From: JAMXLO01 sp041487355
Lineage (GTDB): Bacteria; Pseudomonadota; Alphaproteobacteria; Acetobacterales; Acetobacteraceae
DNA length: 34,902 bases
Assembly (NCBI GenBank): GCA_041487355.1
Contig: JBGPND010000032.1
Location: forward strand, 1 to 34,902
Direction of reading: 5' to 3'
A program made the position numbers and the translations under genes. The notes under the pieces were generated by a model. The model did no database searches, was not told the DNA's origin, and worked only from the letters and a program-made list of their open reading frames with translations. This document shows, in pieces, positions 6,971-14,604 of the stretch; position 1 is the first letter of the stretch; each line of letters begins with the position of its first letter.

Positions 6971-8614
6971 CTATGCCGTTGGTTCTTGATAATAGTCACG
7001 ATAACGGCTGCGCAGGTCCGTCTTGAGCAGCTTGCCGGTCGCCGTATGGGGCAGTTCGGTCACCACCACGACGGCATCCGGCAGCCACCATTTCGGCACC
7101 CGCCCCTGATAGATCTGCAGCACCGAGTCGGGATCGACCGTGTGGCCGGGCCGCGGCACCACAAGCAGCAACGGCCGCTCGTCCCATTTCGGGTGGAGTG
7201 CCGCGACCACGGCGGCTTCGGCGACGTCGGGGTGCGAGACGGCGATGTTCTCCAGCGCGATCGAGCTGATCCATTCGCCGCCGGACTTGATCACGTCCTT
7301 CGAGCGGTCGGTGATCTCCATGTAGCCGTCGGGATCGATCGTCGCGACGTCGCCGGTGGCGAACCAGCCATCGGCGTCGCAGGCGCTGCCCGGTGCTTCG
7401 CCGTAGTAGCCGCTGCACACCCACGGTCCGCGCACCAGCAGGTCGCCGAACTGCTTGCCGTCCCACGGCAGTTCGCGGCCGTTGCCGTCGACGATCTTCA
7501 TGTCGATGCCGGGCAGGATGCGGCCCTGCTTCAGCATGTGGCGCACCGCCGTGTCGCCGGACAGCTCGGCCTGCGCTGGTTTGGGTGCGTTGTAGGTGCC
7601 GACCGGGCTCAGTTCCGTCATGCCCCAGCCATGCTCGACGGTGACGCCGAACTCGTCGCGGAATGCCTCGATCAGCAACGGCGGCGCGGCGGAGCCACCG
7701 GTCATGATCCGCTTCACCGTCACCAGCTTCTCGCCGCTGGCGCGCAGATGCTGCAACAGGCCAAGCCACACTGTCGGCACACCGCAGGTCATCGTCACGC
7801 GTTCCTGGTTCAGCATGCGGGCGAGGCTGGCGCCGTCCAGATGCCGCCCCGGCAGCACCAAAGCGGCGCCGGTCAGCGCGGTGGCATAGGGGATCCCCCA
7901 GGCATTGACGTGGAACATCGGCACGACGGGCAGGATGCGGCTGGTGGCGCGCAGCGACAGCACGTCCGGCAGCGCGATCGCATAGGCGTGGATCACCGTG
8001 GAGCGGTGGCTGTACAGCACGCCCTTCGGCCGCCCGGTGGTGCCGGACGTATAGCAGAGCGCGCTCGCGGTGTTCTCGTCGAAGCCCGGCCAGCTGTAGT
8101 CATCGTCCGCCGCGTCCATCAGCTCATCGTAGCAGAGCAGGCGCATGCCGCTCGGCAGATCGAGCGCCGGCATGCCGGCGGCGTCGGTCATCATCACCAC
8201 GGCGCGGACGCTGTCCTTGATCTTCGCGGCAATGCCGCCGATCAGCGGGGCGAAGCCCGGATCGACGAACAGCATGCTGTCGCCGGCGTGGTTGATGATG
8301 TAGGCGATGTCGTCGGGCGCGAGACGCGGATTGATGGTGTGGCAGATCGCCTGCATGCCGGAAGCGGCGTAGTAGATCTCCAGATGGCGGTAGTCGTTCC
8401 AGGCGAGCGTGCCGGCGCGGTCCTGCGCCTGGACGCCGAGGCCTTGCAGCACGCGCACCAGCCGCCGTGCGCGGCGCTCCGTCTCCGCCCATGTGGTGTG
8501 GTGCGTGGCGCCCTGGCGGGTCGCCGAAACCACCTCGGCGTTGGCATGATGCCGCGCCGCATGGATAAGAAGCGACGAGATCAGGAGCTGCTGTTGCTGC
8601 ATCAATCCCAGCAT
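6971..8614 (-). CDS. Fatty-acyl-CoA ligase (AMP-forming, medium/long-chain)
   Basis: The 547-residue protein is an ANL-superfamily adenylating enzyme that activates a fatty or related carboxylic acid with ATP and loads it on CoA. It shows the P-loop-like motif YTSGTTGRPKGVLYSHRS near residue 190, GWGMTELSP, and DGWFATGDVATIDPDGY with the hinge region ITDRSKDVIKSGGEWIS. The catalytic lysine is in TATGKLLKTD near the C-terminus. The opening MLGLMQ and overall length match the AlkK/FadD-like subgroup of proteobacteria. GGAGG lies 7 bases before the ATG at 8614. It is divergent from the SDR gene at 8715 with a 100-bp shared promoter region, so the two may belong to one lipid pathway. Confidence 0.88.
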   Translation of the reverse strand: MLGLMQQQQLLISSLLIHAARHHANAEVVSATRQGATHHTTWAETERRARRLVRVLQGLGVQAQDRAGTLAWNDYRHLEIYYAASGMQAICHTINPRLAPDDIAYIINHAGDSMLFVDPGFAPLIGGIAAKIKDSVRAVVMMTDAAGMPALDLPSGMRLLCYDELMDAADDDYSWPGFDENTASALCYTSGTTGRPKGVLYSHRSTVIHAYAIALPDVLSLRATSRILPVVPMFHVNAWGIPYATALTGAALVLPGRHLDGASLARMLNQERVTMTCGVPTVWLGLLQHLRASGEKLVTVKRIMTGGSAAPPLLIEAFRDEFGVTVEHGWGMTELSPVGTYNAPKPAQAELSGDTAVRHMLKQGRILPGIDMKIVDGNGRELPWDGKQFGDLLVRGPWVCSGYYGEAPGSACDADGWFATGDVATIDPDGYMEITDRSKDVIKSGGEWISSIALENIAVSHPDVAEAAVVAALHPKWDERPLLLVVPRPGHTVDPDSVLQIYQGRVPKWWLPDAVVVVTELPHTATGKLLKTDLRSRYRDYYQEPTA

Positions 8615-8714
8615 GACGTGCCTCCGGTTTGCCAGGCGGGTTTCTTTGCCGCCGTTTCCGGTGATGATAGGCAACCCGGAAGGCCGGGGACAGAGAAAGC
8701 GCGGAGGTTGTGCC

Positions 8715-9407
8715 ATGGAGTTGCGATCGGCCCTCATCGTGGGGGCAGGAACCGGCCTGAGCGCCTCGCTGGCGCGGCTGTTCGCCCACAATGGACTGCA
8801 GGTGGCGCTGGCGTCGCGTAACCCGGACCGGCTGGCCGCATTGGCCAATGAGACGGCGGCGGCGACCTTCGCCTGCGAGGCGGCGGAGCCGGAGGAGGTC
8901 GGCGGCCTGTTCGACGCGGTGATCGCCACACAGGGCGTGCCGGACGTGGTGGTCTACAACGCCAGCGCGCGCGCCCGCGGACCGGTCGCCGAACTCGATC
9001 CCGAGGCGGTGGCGCGTGCGCTGGCGGTCAGCGCCTATGGCGGCTTCCTGGTCGGCCAGCAGGCGGCGCGGCACATGCTGCCGCGTGGGTCAGGCGCGAT
9101 CCTGTTCACCGGCGCATCCGCCAGCGTGAAGGGCTATTCGCAATCGGCGCCGTTCGCGATGGGCAAGTTCGCGTTGCGCGGCCTGGCGCAGAGCATGGCC
9201 CGCGAGCTGGCGCCGCAGGGCATTCACGTGGCGCATTTCGTCATCGACGGCGCGATCCGCAATCCGGGCCGGACGGAGCCCGCCGACAAGCCGGACAGCA
9301 TGCTCGATCCCGACGCGATCGCCGCGAGCTATTGGCACGTGGTGCAGCAGCCGCGCAGCGCCTGGACCTGGGAGCTGGAGCTGCGTCCCTGGGTGGAGCG
9401 GTTCTGA
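8715..9407 (+). CDS. Short-chain dehydrogenase/reductase family protein with altered active site
   Basis: The 230-residue protein has an SDR Rossmann fold. The cofactor loop is GAGTGLSASLARLFA at residues about 10-24, NAS (YNASARARG) stands for the NAG motif, and FTGASAS carries the active-site serine. The catalytic YxxxK appears as FAMGK: lysine is kept, but phenylalanine replaces the catalytic tyrosine. ELAPQGIHVAHFVIDGAI follows, as in the family. This variant is seen in a subgroup of alphaproteobacterial SDRs, so it is probably not a sequencing error, and the reaction is uncertain. GGAGG lies 9 bases before the ATG at 8715. It is divergent from the acyl-CoA ligase gene and followed at once by a palindromic repeat. 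Confidence 0.85.
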   Translation: MELRSALIVGAGTGLSASLARLFAHNGLQVALASRNPDRLAALANETAAATFACEAAEPEEVGGLFDAVIATQGVPDVVVYNASARARGPVAELDPEAVARALAVSAYGGFLVGQQAARHMLPRGSGAILFTGASASVKGYSQSAPFAMGKFALRGLAQSMARELAPQGIHVAHFVIDGAIRNPGRTEPADKPDSMLDPDAIAASYWHVVQQPRSAWTWELELRPWVERF

Positions 9408-9409
9408 CC

Positions 9410-9497
9410 TGTCATTGCGAGGAGTGAAGCGACGCGGCAATCTCGATCCGAGTGTGCACTCGCCCCGAGATTGCTTCGCCTTCGGCTCGCAATGACA
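9410..9497. repeat. 88-bp dispersed palindromic element, copy 1
   Basis: It begins TGTCATTGCGAG and ends with the complement CTCGCAATGACA. Internally, GCAATCTCG is mirrored by CGAGATTGC, giving a two-tiered hairpin. A second, clearly related copy lies at 27481-27566, including the GTGC-CACT(C/T)GCCCC middle. It starts 3 bp after the SDR stop codon and may act as a 3'-end structure for that transcript. It is a REP/MITE-like repeat rather than a gene. Confidence 0.85.
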
Positions 9498-9573
9498 AAT
9501 GACCTCGGGCGCTTGCCGCTGGCAGCGACGCGCCGCACACTGAATGCCGACCACCGAACGGGAGGAGTGAACC

Positions 9574-9900
9574 ATGCTGTATGAACTGCGCGTCTATGAG
9601 TGCGTGCCGGGGCGGCTGCCCGATCTGTTGAAGCGGTTCAACACGATTACGCTGAAGCTGTGGGACAAGCACGGCATCAAGCAGGCTGGGTTCTGGACCA
9701 CCGTGATCGGTGAATCCAGCCAGACGCTGTACTACTTCGTGGCTTGGGAATCGCTGGCGGAACGCGAGAAGAAATGGGCGGCGTTCGGCGCCGATCCGGA
9801 CTGGCTGAGCGCACGCGCGAAGACCGAGGAGAACGGGCCGATCGTGGCCAATGTGAAGAACTTCATCCTGGCGCCGACGGCGTTTTCGGCGGTGAAGTAG
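9574..9900 (+). CDS. NIPSNAP family protein
   Basis: This 108-residue single-domain protein has the NIPSNAP ferredoxin-like fold. It opens with MLYELRVYECVPGRLPDLL, contains GFWTTVIGES, and continues with LYYFVAWESLAEREKKWAAF and DPDW. Bacterial members are small dimeric alpha+beta barrel proteins, often beside catabolic enzymes, and their reactions are mostly unknown. A strong GGGAGGAG precedes the ATG at 9574. It stands alone on the plus strand between a palindromic repeat and a candidate terminator, and is convergent with the hexapeptide-repeat gene. Confidence 0.85.
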   Translation: MLYELRVYECVPGRLPDLLKRFNTITLKLWDKHGIKQAGFWTTVIGESSQTLYYFVAWESLAEREKKWAAFGADPDWLSARAKTEENGPIVANVKNFILAPTAFSAVK

Positions 9901-9910
9901 CCGATTGCCC

Positions 9911-9941
9911 GCGACAGCCTGGCTCCGTGCCTGGCTGTCGC
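9911..9941. terminator. Hairpin between convergent genes
   Basis: GCGACAGCC (9911-9919) and GGCTGTCGC (9933-9941) form a 9-bp stem with a 13-base loop. It lies 11 bp after the NIPSNAP stop and 14 bp past the stop of the converging repeat-protein gene. No T-run follows on either strand, so it is a possible bidirectional transcript end rather than a classical intrinsic terminator. Confidence 0.4.
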
Positions 9942-9954
9942 GTTAACCCAAAGG

Positions 9955-10587
9955 TCAACGCCGTCGGTTCGACGAGACGAGGTCGGAGCGCCCGACAATG
10001 TCGGAACGGCCGACGACATCGGAGCGCCCGACAAGGTCGGATCGGCCCACAAGATCGGAGCGCGCGACGAGGTCGGAGCGACTGACCACATCGCCACCCG
10101 TTATGTTGTTGTCCGGCGTCATCTCCGGCGTCAACAGGATGTCCTTCACCCAGCCGATGCTGATGTCGATGCGCACGCCGATGTCGAGCTGATCGACTGC
10201 CCACATGCGGATGTCCAGGACGAAGCTCTCGTCCTGGAACTCGACCCCCAGCTGGTTCATTGTCGGTACGTTGGTCAGGCCGGCCGGCATCCCCTCGCCG
10301 TCGCCCCAAACCAGCATGACAGTCGGTGCGGCGAGCTTGAAGTAGTTGCCCAGATAAACCAAGCCATAGATCCGGGCGAGACCAAACTTGTCGGCATCGG
10401 TTGCGGTCCCGGCGGTCTGGGCGTCCAGCGCCTTCTTCAGCTTGATGGCCAGCGGGCTGTTCGAGGTGGCACTGATACCGAGATCGCCAATCGTCAGTCC
10501 CTTGAATGGCCGCCCGATCAGCCTGATCCCTGACGGCGACAGGAGGGTCTCGCTCAACAGTCCCGTCGGCTGAGCAGTTCCGGACAT
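9955..10587 (-). CDS. Cysteine-free protein with six C-terminal RSDLVG hexapeptide repeats; candidate substrate of the adjacent YcaO-TfuA pair
   Basis: Not a family I recognise. The 210-residue protein has a folded-looking N-terminal part (about 1-162) without signal peptide or transmembrane helix, then six 6-residue units close to RSDLVG (last residue A, G or S; fourth L, V or I), and ends SSNRRR. It has no cysteine anywhere. Each unit offers one Ser, one Asp and a Gly or Ala. It is the fifth gene of the YcaO-TfuA block but is separated by 108 bp with its own likely promoter, and has an excellent AAGGAGGG before the ATG. Separate strong expression, tandem repeats and position suggest a modified precursor or substrate. 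Alternatives are a short left-handed beta-helix of hexapeptide type, or an unrelated structural protein. Confidence 0.75.
   Translation of the reverse strand: MSGTAQPTGLLSETLLSPSGIRLIGRPFKGLTIGDLGISATSNSPLAIKLKKALDAQTAGTATDADKFGLARIYGLVYLGNYFKLAAPTVMLVWGDGEGMPAGLTNVPTMNQLGVEFQDESFVLDIRMWAVDQLDIGVRIDISIGWVKDILLTPEMTPDNNITGGDVVSRSDLVARSDLVGRSDLVGRSDVVGRSDIVGRSDLVSSNRRR
9979..10086 (-). repeat. Six tandem 18-bp units encoding RSDLVG-type hexapeptides
   Basis: The units are exactly 18 bp and in frame with the host gene. On the plus strand each reads roughly GAGGTCGGAGCGCCCGAC. Differences are scattered at synonymous positions and at the L/V/I codon, and R, S and D are kept in all six. Retention of amino acids despite codon drift points to selection on the peptide, not recent slippage alone. 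Confidence 0.9.
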
Positions 10588-10624
10588 CGCATCCCTCCTT
10601 CATATTGAAATATTGGAGCCACAG

Positions 10625-10653
10625 CTTTTAGCAGAAAATTCATTTTTTGCCAA
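10625..10653 (-). promoter_or_regulatory. Candidate sigma-70-like promoter of the hexapeptide-repeat gene
   Basis: Within an AT-rich gap, TTGGCA (10653-10648) is followed after exactly 17 bp by TAAAAG (10630-10625). The first matches TTGACA at 5 of 6 positions and the second matches TATAAT at 4 of 6. Initiation near 10618 would give a leader of about 30 nt ending in AAGGAGGG before the ATG at 10587. It is the best promoter-like sequence I found in the window. Confidence 0.45.
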
Positions 10654-10697
10654 GTCGAGAACGCTAGCGTAATTTTATCGCTGGATAATCCGTTGCC

Positions 10698-12089
10698 TCA
10701 GGTCACCGCGCGGCGATACGCGTGCGGCATCAGGCGGAGCGCCCGCTCGAAGCCGTGCACGCTGCCGCAGGCGCAGCCCGGAACAAGGTTGGGCGCCTCC
10801 GTCATGCGCAGGTGGCCCTTGCCACCCGCCCGACGGCGCATGCGCGGCGGAACATCGATCGCGAGGAACCCGCGGGGATCGATGCCGCGCCAGAGGAAAT
10901 GATCGAGCAGCTCGGGCAGCAGGCGCGCCTGCCCCAGTGCTGCCGCCGCTTCCAGAAAGCGCGCCGCCACGCGTGGGAAATCCAGCGTCTCCGGCCGAAC
11001 CGTCAGCATCACATGGGCCATGCAGCGACCGACCAGGAAGCGGGCGTCGGCCAATGCGGCATGGAACCCTGCGGCAAATCGGGCGAAGGCTCTGGCTGAC
11101 CCATGCTGCACCGCGGCCATGGAGGCAGCGACCTCCTGGCGCGTCCAGCCTCGCGCGTCGTGGGGCGGACCGATCAGCCCGCGGGCGACCAGCCCATCCT
11201 GGTAGAACTCCACCAATACGTCGAACACCGCTCCGGTCAACGGCTCCGCAATCGCGTGCTGATTGCGGTCGAGGCCGGTCGGATCGATCCACTGACCGTT
11301 CGGGGCCATGGTGATGTCCGCGACCTCGTCCATGGTCGCCAGATTGTCAGCCAGTCGGATCTGCTCGGTATCGGAGATTTCGCCAATCCGGTTCACCAAA
11401 TTCAGCACGTACAGATTGCCCTCCGTCTGCTGCAGCAGGCGCTCGGTGACCGAACGGAAATGCAGCACGCCAATCAGCGAGACCAGGTCGGCGAAGGATT
11501 CGTGAAAAGCGAGGAAGGGTGTCGACACCTGCTCCGGCGACGGCACGCCGATCTCCGCGAACAGGATGGCGTGCCCGGTCTCATGGGCCATCACGTCGTA
11601 GTTCAGACAGAACGGCTGCAGCCGTCCGAACTGGTTGGGCCGCTGGCCCATTTCGACGAAGCCGGGTCCCGATTGCGCATTGTTCCAGTGGACAACCGGA
11701 ATGAGCTCCACCTCCGGAACGGTGTCCGCGTGCCACCACACCACGCGACGCCGCAGGTAATGTTCCCAGATGTCGAGGGTGTGCCGCATCGTGCCGTAGA
11801 GATGCGCGGCAAGGAACTGTTCGCTTTCGACCGGGATATGATCGAAATGCCCGGCAGGGTCCGGCATCGCCGGCGCATGCACCGGTCCGTCATACGGCGG
11901 CACATAGTTCGGTGGATCGTAGGGCGAGCCCTTGCGCAACGGGTTGACGGCATACATCCAAGGGTCCCTGGGTCCCGGACCAATGGAGCCTGGCGGCAAC
12001 GACACCTCGACGAGCTCGGGTTCGGCGAACCCCTCGGCGTAGCTGGGGAACAACCGGAACCGGGTGCCGCTGTTCGGATCGTGCATCAT
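10698..12089 (-). CDS. HExxH gluzincin-like metallopeptidase of the YcaO-TfuA operon
   Basis: The 463-residue protein carries a zinc site MAHETGHAILF (His169, Glu170, His173) and a downstream FHESFADL in which Glu197 is the likely third ligand, as in thermolysin/M36-type gluzincins. It has no signal peptide, so it should act in the cytoplasm. The C-terminal half is helical and ends with a cysteine pair (GCACG) and a basic tail. The ATG at 12089 overlaps the TfuA stop as ATGA, implying coupled translation. An ATG directly after it at 12086 is an alternative. In a peptide-modification locus a protease may remove a leader or cut between repeats. That role is inferred from position, and the exact peptidase family was not identified. 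Confidence 0.72.
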   Translation of the reverse strand: MMHDPNSGTRFRLFPSYAEGFAEPELVEVSLPPGSIGPGPRDPWMYAVNPLRKGSPYDPPNYVPPYDGPVHAPAMPDPAGHFDHIPVESEQFLAAHLYGTMRHTLDIWEHYLRRRVVWWHADTVPEVELIPVVHWNNAQSGPGFVEMGQRPNQFGRLQPFCLNYDVMAHETGHAILFAEIGVPSPEQVSTPFLAFHESFADLVSLIGVLHFRSVTERLLQQTEGNLYVLNLVNRIGEISDTEQIRLADNLATMDEVADITMAPNGQWIDPTGLDRNQHAIAEPLTGAVFDVLVEFYQDGLVARGLIGPPHDARGWTRQEVAASMAAVQHGSARAFARFAAGFHAALADARFLVGRCMAHVMLTVRPETLDFPRVAARFLEAAAALGQARLLPELLDHFLWRGIDPRGFLAIDVPPRMRRRAGGKGHLRMTEAPNLVPGCACGSVHGFERALRLMPHAYRRAVT

Positions 12090-13393
12090 TTCAAGGTCTG
12101 ATTGAACAGATATTCGCGCCAGATGGCCAGTACGAATTCCGCCTCGCCGCTCCAGCCGGCATCCGTGGCGTAGCTGGCGACCGAGGCGGGTGCCGGCCGG
12201 CCGAGCCGCCGTTCGAAATACCATTCCAGCATCGCCTGCTGATGCGGCCCGCCCGGCGGCTGCGGCATCGCAGCCGTCGCTGCCTCCTTGGCACGCGCAC
12301 GCCGCAGCAGTGGCGCGAAACGGTCGGCGATCCGCAGGTGATCGACCATGGCCCTGCCCTGCGCGGGGCCGGCTCGCGCGGCTGTCGCATCCACTGTCAT
12401 CTCATGCCGCAGCAGGCGTTCGAGCCCCATGCCATCGAGCGCGTTGGCAGCCAGCCACGCATCGAGCTCGGCACGCTGCCACAGTCCGCGTTCCTGGCGA
12501 AACCGGTCCAACTGCGCGTGCAGCGCGGCAGACGCCACATCACCGATCGCTTCGCGCCGGCCAACCGCCGCGCGCGCGGCTGCGCGCCAGGCGGCGGGAT
12601 CGAGCCGCAGCTCATCCAGCACAATCCGCTCGGCCGCATCGAGCATATCGCACTCGGCAATGAACTGCTCCCACACCAGGGCACGCTCGAAGCGGAAATC
12701 CGCCTGGAACGACGGCGGGTCGGTTGCCAGGAAGCGGGCCATCGTCTCCAGCATTTCGATGGCGTCGAGGCGCTTGCGCTGAATGCGGTTGGCCGGCAGC
12801 CAGTCGGCCAGCACGCCCGCGCCGATCGCGCGCGCGGCCTCGGCGAGCCGGGCAAAGCCGCGCTCGGAGAAGTGCAGCCGTTTCATTGTCGTGATCAGCG
12901 CATCGCGCTGGCCGCGATCGATGAGCGCTGCGGCCTCCGCCTCGAGCAACGTGTCCCGCAGATCGACCATGGCGTCGGACAACGGAGCGCCGCCCGCTTC
13001 AAGGGGCGCATGGATGACGGCCACCTCATCATCGTCCTCGAACGGCTCGTCGTAGCCGGCCCAGCGTTCTGCGCGATAGGCGGCTGCGATCCGGCCAATG
13101 CCGCGCATGCCGAACGGGGCCAGCTCGGCTGCCCGCAGGGCGCCCATGCTTGCGGCGCCGAACACATGCACGCCTTCGGAGAGCGCCCAAAGCAACTCTC
13201 GATGCCAGACGGCTGCGACGTCCAGGAACACCCCATCGATCAGGCCGATGCAGCGCGGTCGGAGCGTGCGCACGGCGCGGAACACGTCACCTTGCCGCGC
13301 CGGCGGCAGGTAGTGCGCATCGAGCAGGTCAAGCGCGTCGCGCCGGGACAGCGTCGGGCCGAGAAAGACGATCGCCTGGGGGGATTCGCTCAT
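12086..13393 (-). CDS. tfuA: TfuA-like protein (partner of YcaO)
   Basis: The 435-residue protein begins with a complete TfuA domain (about 7-155). It has VFLGPTLSRRDA, LPPARQGDVFRAV, CIGLIDGVFLDVAAVWHRE, HVFGAASMGALRAAELAPFGM and DDEVAVIHAP. TfuA proteins work with YcaO enzymes in trifolitoxin-type loci and in thioamide formation, where they are thought to help deliver sulfur. The C-terminal 280 residues are helical, charged and unlike the core domain, about twice the minimal family length, and could bind substrate. The ATG overlaps the YcaO stop by 4 bp (ATGA), and its own stop overlaps the metallopeptidase start the same way. This pairing strongly suggests thioamidation rather than simple azoline formation. 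Confidence 0.85.
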   Translation of the reverse strand: MSESPQAIVFLGPTLSRRDALDLLDAHYLPPARQGDVFRAVRTLRPRCIGLIDGVFLDVAAVWHRELLWALSEGVHVFGAASMGALRAAELAPFGMRGIGRIAAAYRAERWAGYDEPFEDDDEVAVIHAPLEAGGAPLSDAMVDLRDTLLEAEAAALIDRGQRDALITTMKRLHFSERGFARLAEAARAIGAGVLADWLPANRIQRKRLDAIEMLETMARFLATDPPSFQADFRFERALVWEQFIAECDMLDAAERIVLDELRLDPAAWRAAARAAVGRREAIGDVASAALHAQLDRFRQERGLWQRAELDAWLAANALDGMGLERLLRHEMTVDATAARAGPAQGRAMVDHLRIADRFAPLLRRARAKEAATAAMPQPPGGPHQQAMLEWYFERRLGRPAPASVASYATDAGWSGEAEFVLAIWREYLFNQTLK

Positions 13394-14604
13394 GCACGCA
13401 GCGCCGCTGCGCGGCGTCCTGGCGTGTACTCCCCGTCAGGCGGTGTCCAGGGACCCTCCAGCCCCGGCACAATCACCCGGACCACCGGGATGCCAAACTC
13501 GGGCTTCGTCAGGTCGACACAGGCGGCCTGGCGAATGCCGACCGTCTGCAGCCGTGCGAGCGAGGCGTCCAGATCGTGGCGCAACGTGGCTCCGGCGCGG
13601 TTCGGCGCCTGAGAGAAACTCCGCCGAGCCGCCACGCGCAGCCAGCGTCGCGCCGCTTCCTGGCGTCCGGCGCGAGTCGCGGGGCGGTAACTTCCCAGCG
13701 AGAAATCGTCGCGCGCGCCGGAAATGCGCGTCAGTCGCGCCTGCGCTGCCTCGGTGAGGGCGCGCGCCAGCGCTATGTCTGGATCGGCGTGGCACCCGGA
13801 GCCGAGCTCAGGCTCGACATCATCCGCGTCCGAGGCTGCCAGGCACAGGAAGGTCGGCAGTCCGATGTCAGAAGTCACATCCCAGATGCGCAACGCGATG
13901 CTGGCGCGTGCGAATGTCGCCACCAATGGTCCGCTGATGGGTGCGGCCACGCTGTCAGGGTCGACGGTGCGCGCGTCCTGCGCGGGTCCCGGCGACGCCC
14001 GCCACAGCGCGATCGCGTCGCGCTCGACGGTCTCATAGAGTCCGTGCAGCACCGCTTCGAGCCAGTGATTGCCCGAGGCCAGCCCATTCGTCGTCGCCTG
14101 GAACAGCGCCTGGCTTGCCGGCTGGGGATGCGTGTAGTCCGCGGTGACAAGTTCGTGCGGCACCCACAGCACGGCACCGGAGATCAGATCGCGGCCGGCA
14201 ACCCAGAGCAGCCGGTCGGCTCCGGCTTCGCGCCCAGCGCAGCGCGGCAACAGCACTGGGTCTGCCGCAAGCGCCTCCGCCGCCAGTTCGGCGTGCGACG
14301 CGAGCCGCAGTGGCAGTGCCAGGTTTTCCGCATGGAAGGTTTCCACCGCCTCCATCACGGCAGATGCCTTCGCGGCAGCCAGCGTCACACCCTTTCCCTG
14401 GTGCACGGCGATCGAACGGGAGTTCGGCCGTACCGCCGCCGCAACCGGAATACCGAGGACATCCAGGCCGGTCAGCACAGCAATGCGCGTGATGCCCATG
14501 CGGGGCGCCAACGGCACCACACGCGCGAGGGTCGCTTCCGGGTCGATCGTTCGATGAGTGCCGGCACGGAACCGCTTCGGTCCTTCCGCGTCGGCTTCAC
14601 TCAT
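13390..14604 (-). CDS. ycaO: YcaO-domain protein (ATP-dependent peptide backbone modification)
   Basis: The 404-residue protein has the YcaO ATP-binding signatures: KGVTLAAAKASAVMEAVE (Ser81, Glu85, Glu88), GLYETVERDAIALW (Glu191, Glu194), and the GSGCHADPDIALARALTEA block with Glu285 and Gln288. YcaO enzymes phosphorylate the amide oxygen of the peptide backbone. With TfuA-type partners the product is usually a thioamide, and with E1-like partners an azoline. No E1-like partner is fused or adjacent. The C-terminus (PPDGEYTPGRRAAALRA) lacks the PxPxP tail of azoline-forming YcaOs. The ATG at 14604 is chosen because it lies inside the 3' end of the cyclase gene (8-bp overlap). A start at 14670 would force a much larger overlap. 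Confidence 0.9.
   Translation of the reverse strand: MSEADAEGPKRFRAGTHRTIDPEATLARVVPLAPRMGITRIAVLTGLDVLGIPVAAAVRPNSRSIAVHQGKGVTLAAAKASAVMEAVETFHAENLALPLRLASHAELAAEALAADPVLLPRCAGREAGADRLLWVAGRDLISGAVLWVPHELVTADYTHPQPASQALFQATTNGLASGNHWLEAVLHGLYETVERDAIALWRASPGPAQDARTVDPDSVAAPISGPLVATFARASIALRIWDVTSDIGLPTFLCLAASDADDVEPELGSGCHADPDIALARALTEAAQARLTRISGARDDFSLGSYRPATRAGRQEAARRWLRVAARRSFSQAPNRAGATLRHDLDASLARLQTVGIRQAACVDLTKPEFGIPVVRVIVPGLEGPWTPPDGEYTPGRRAAALRA

Noticed and set aside
6956..8821. 621-residue plus-strand open frame opposite the acyl-CoA ligase
   Set aside because: No start signal or domain pattern; composition is that of an antisense shadow of the ligase gene.
9979..10086. Tandem 18-bp repeats as a CRISPR array
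   Set aside because: Units are contiguous without spacers, are in frame with a gene, and encode a conserved hexapeptide.
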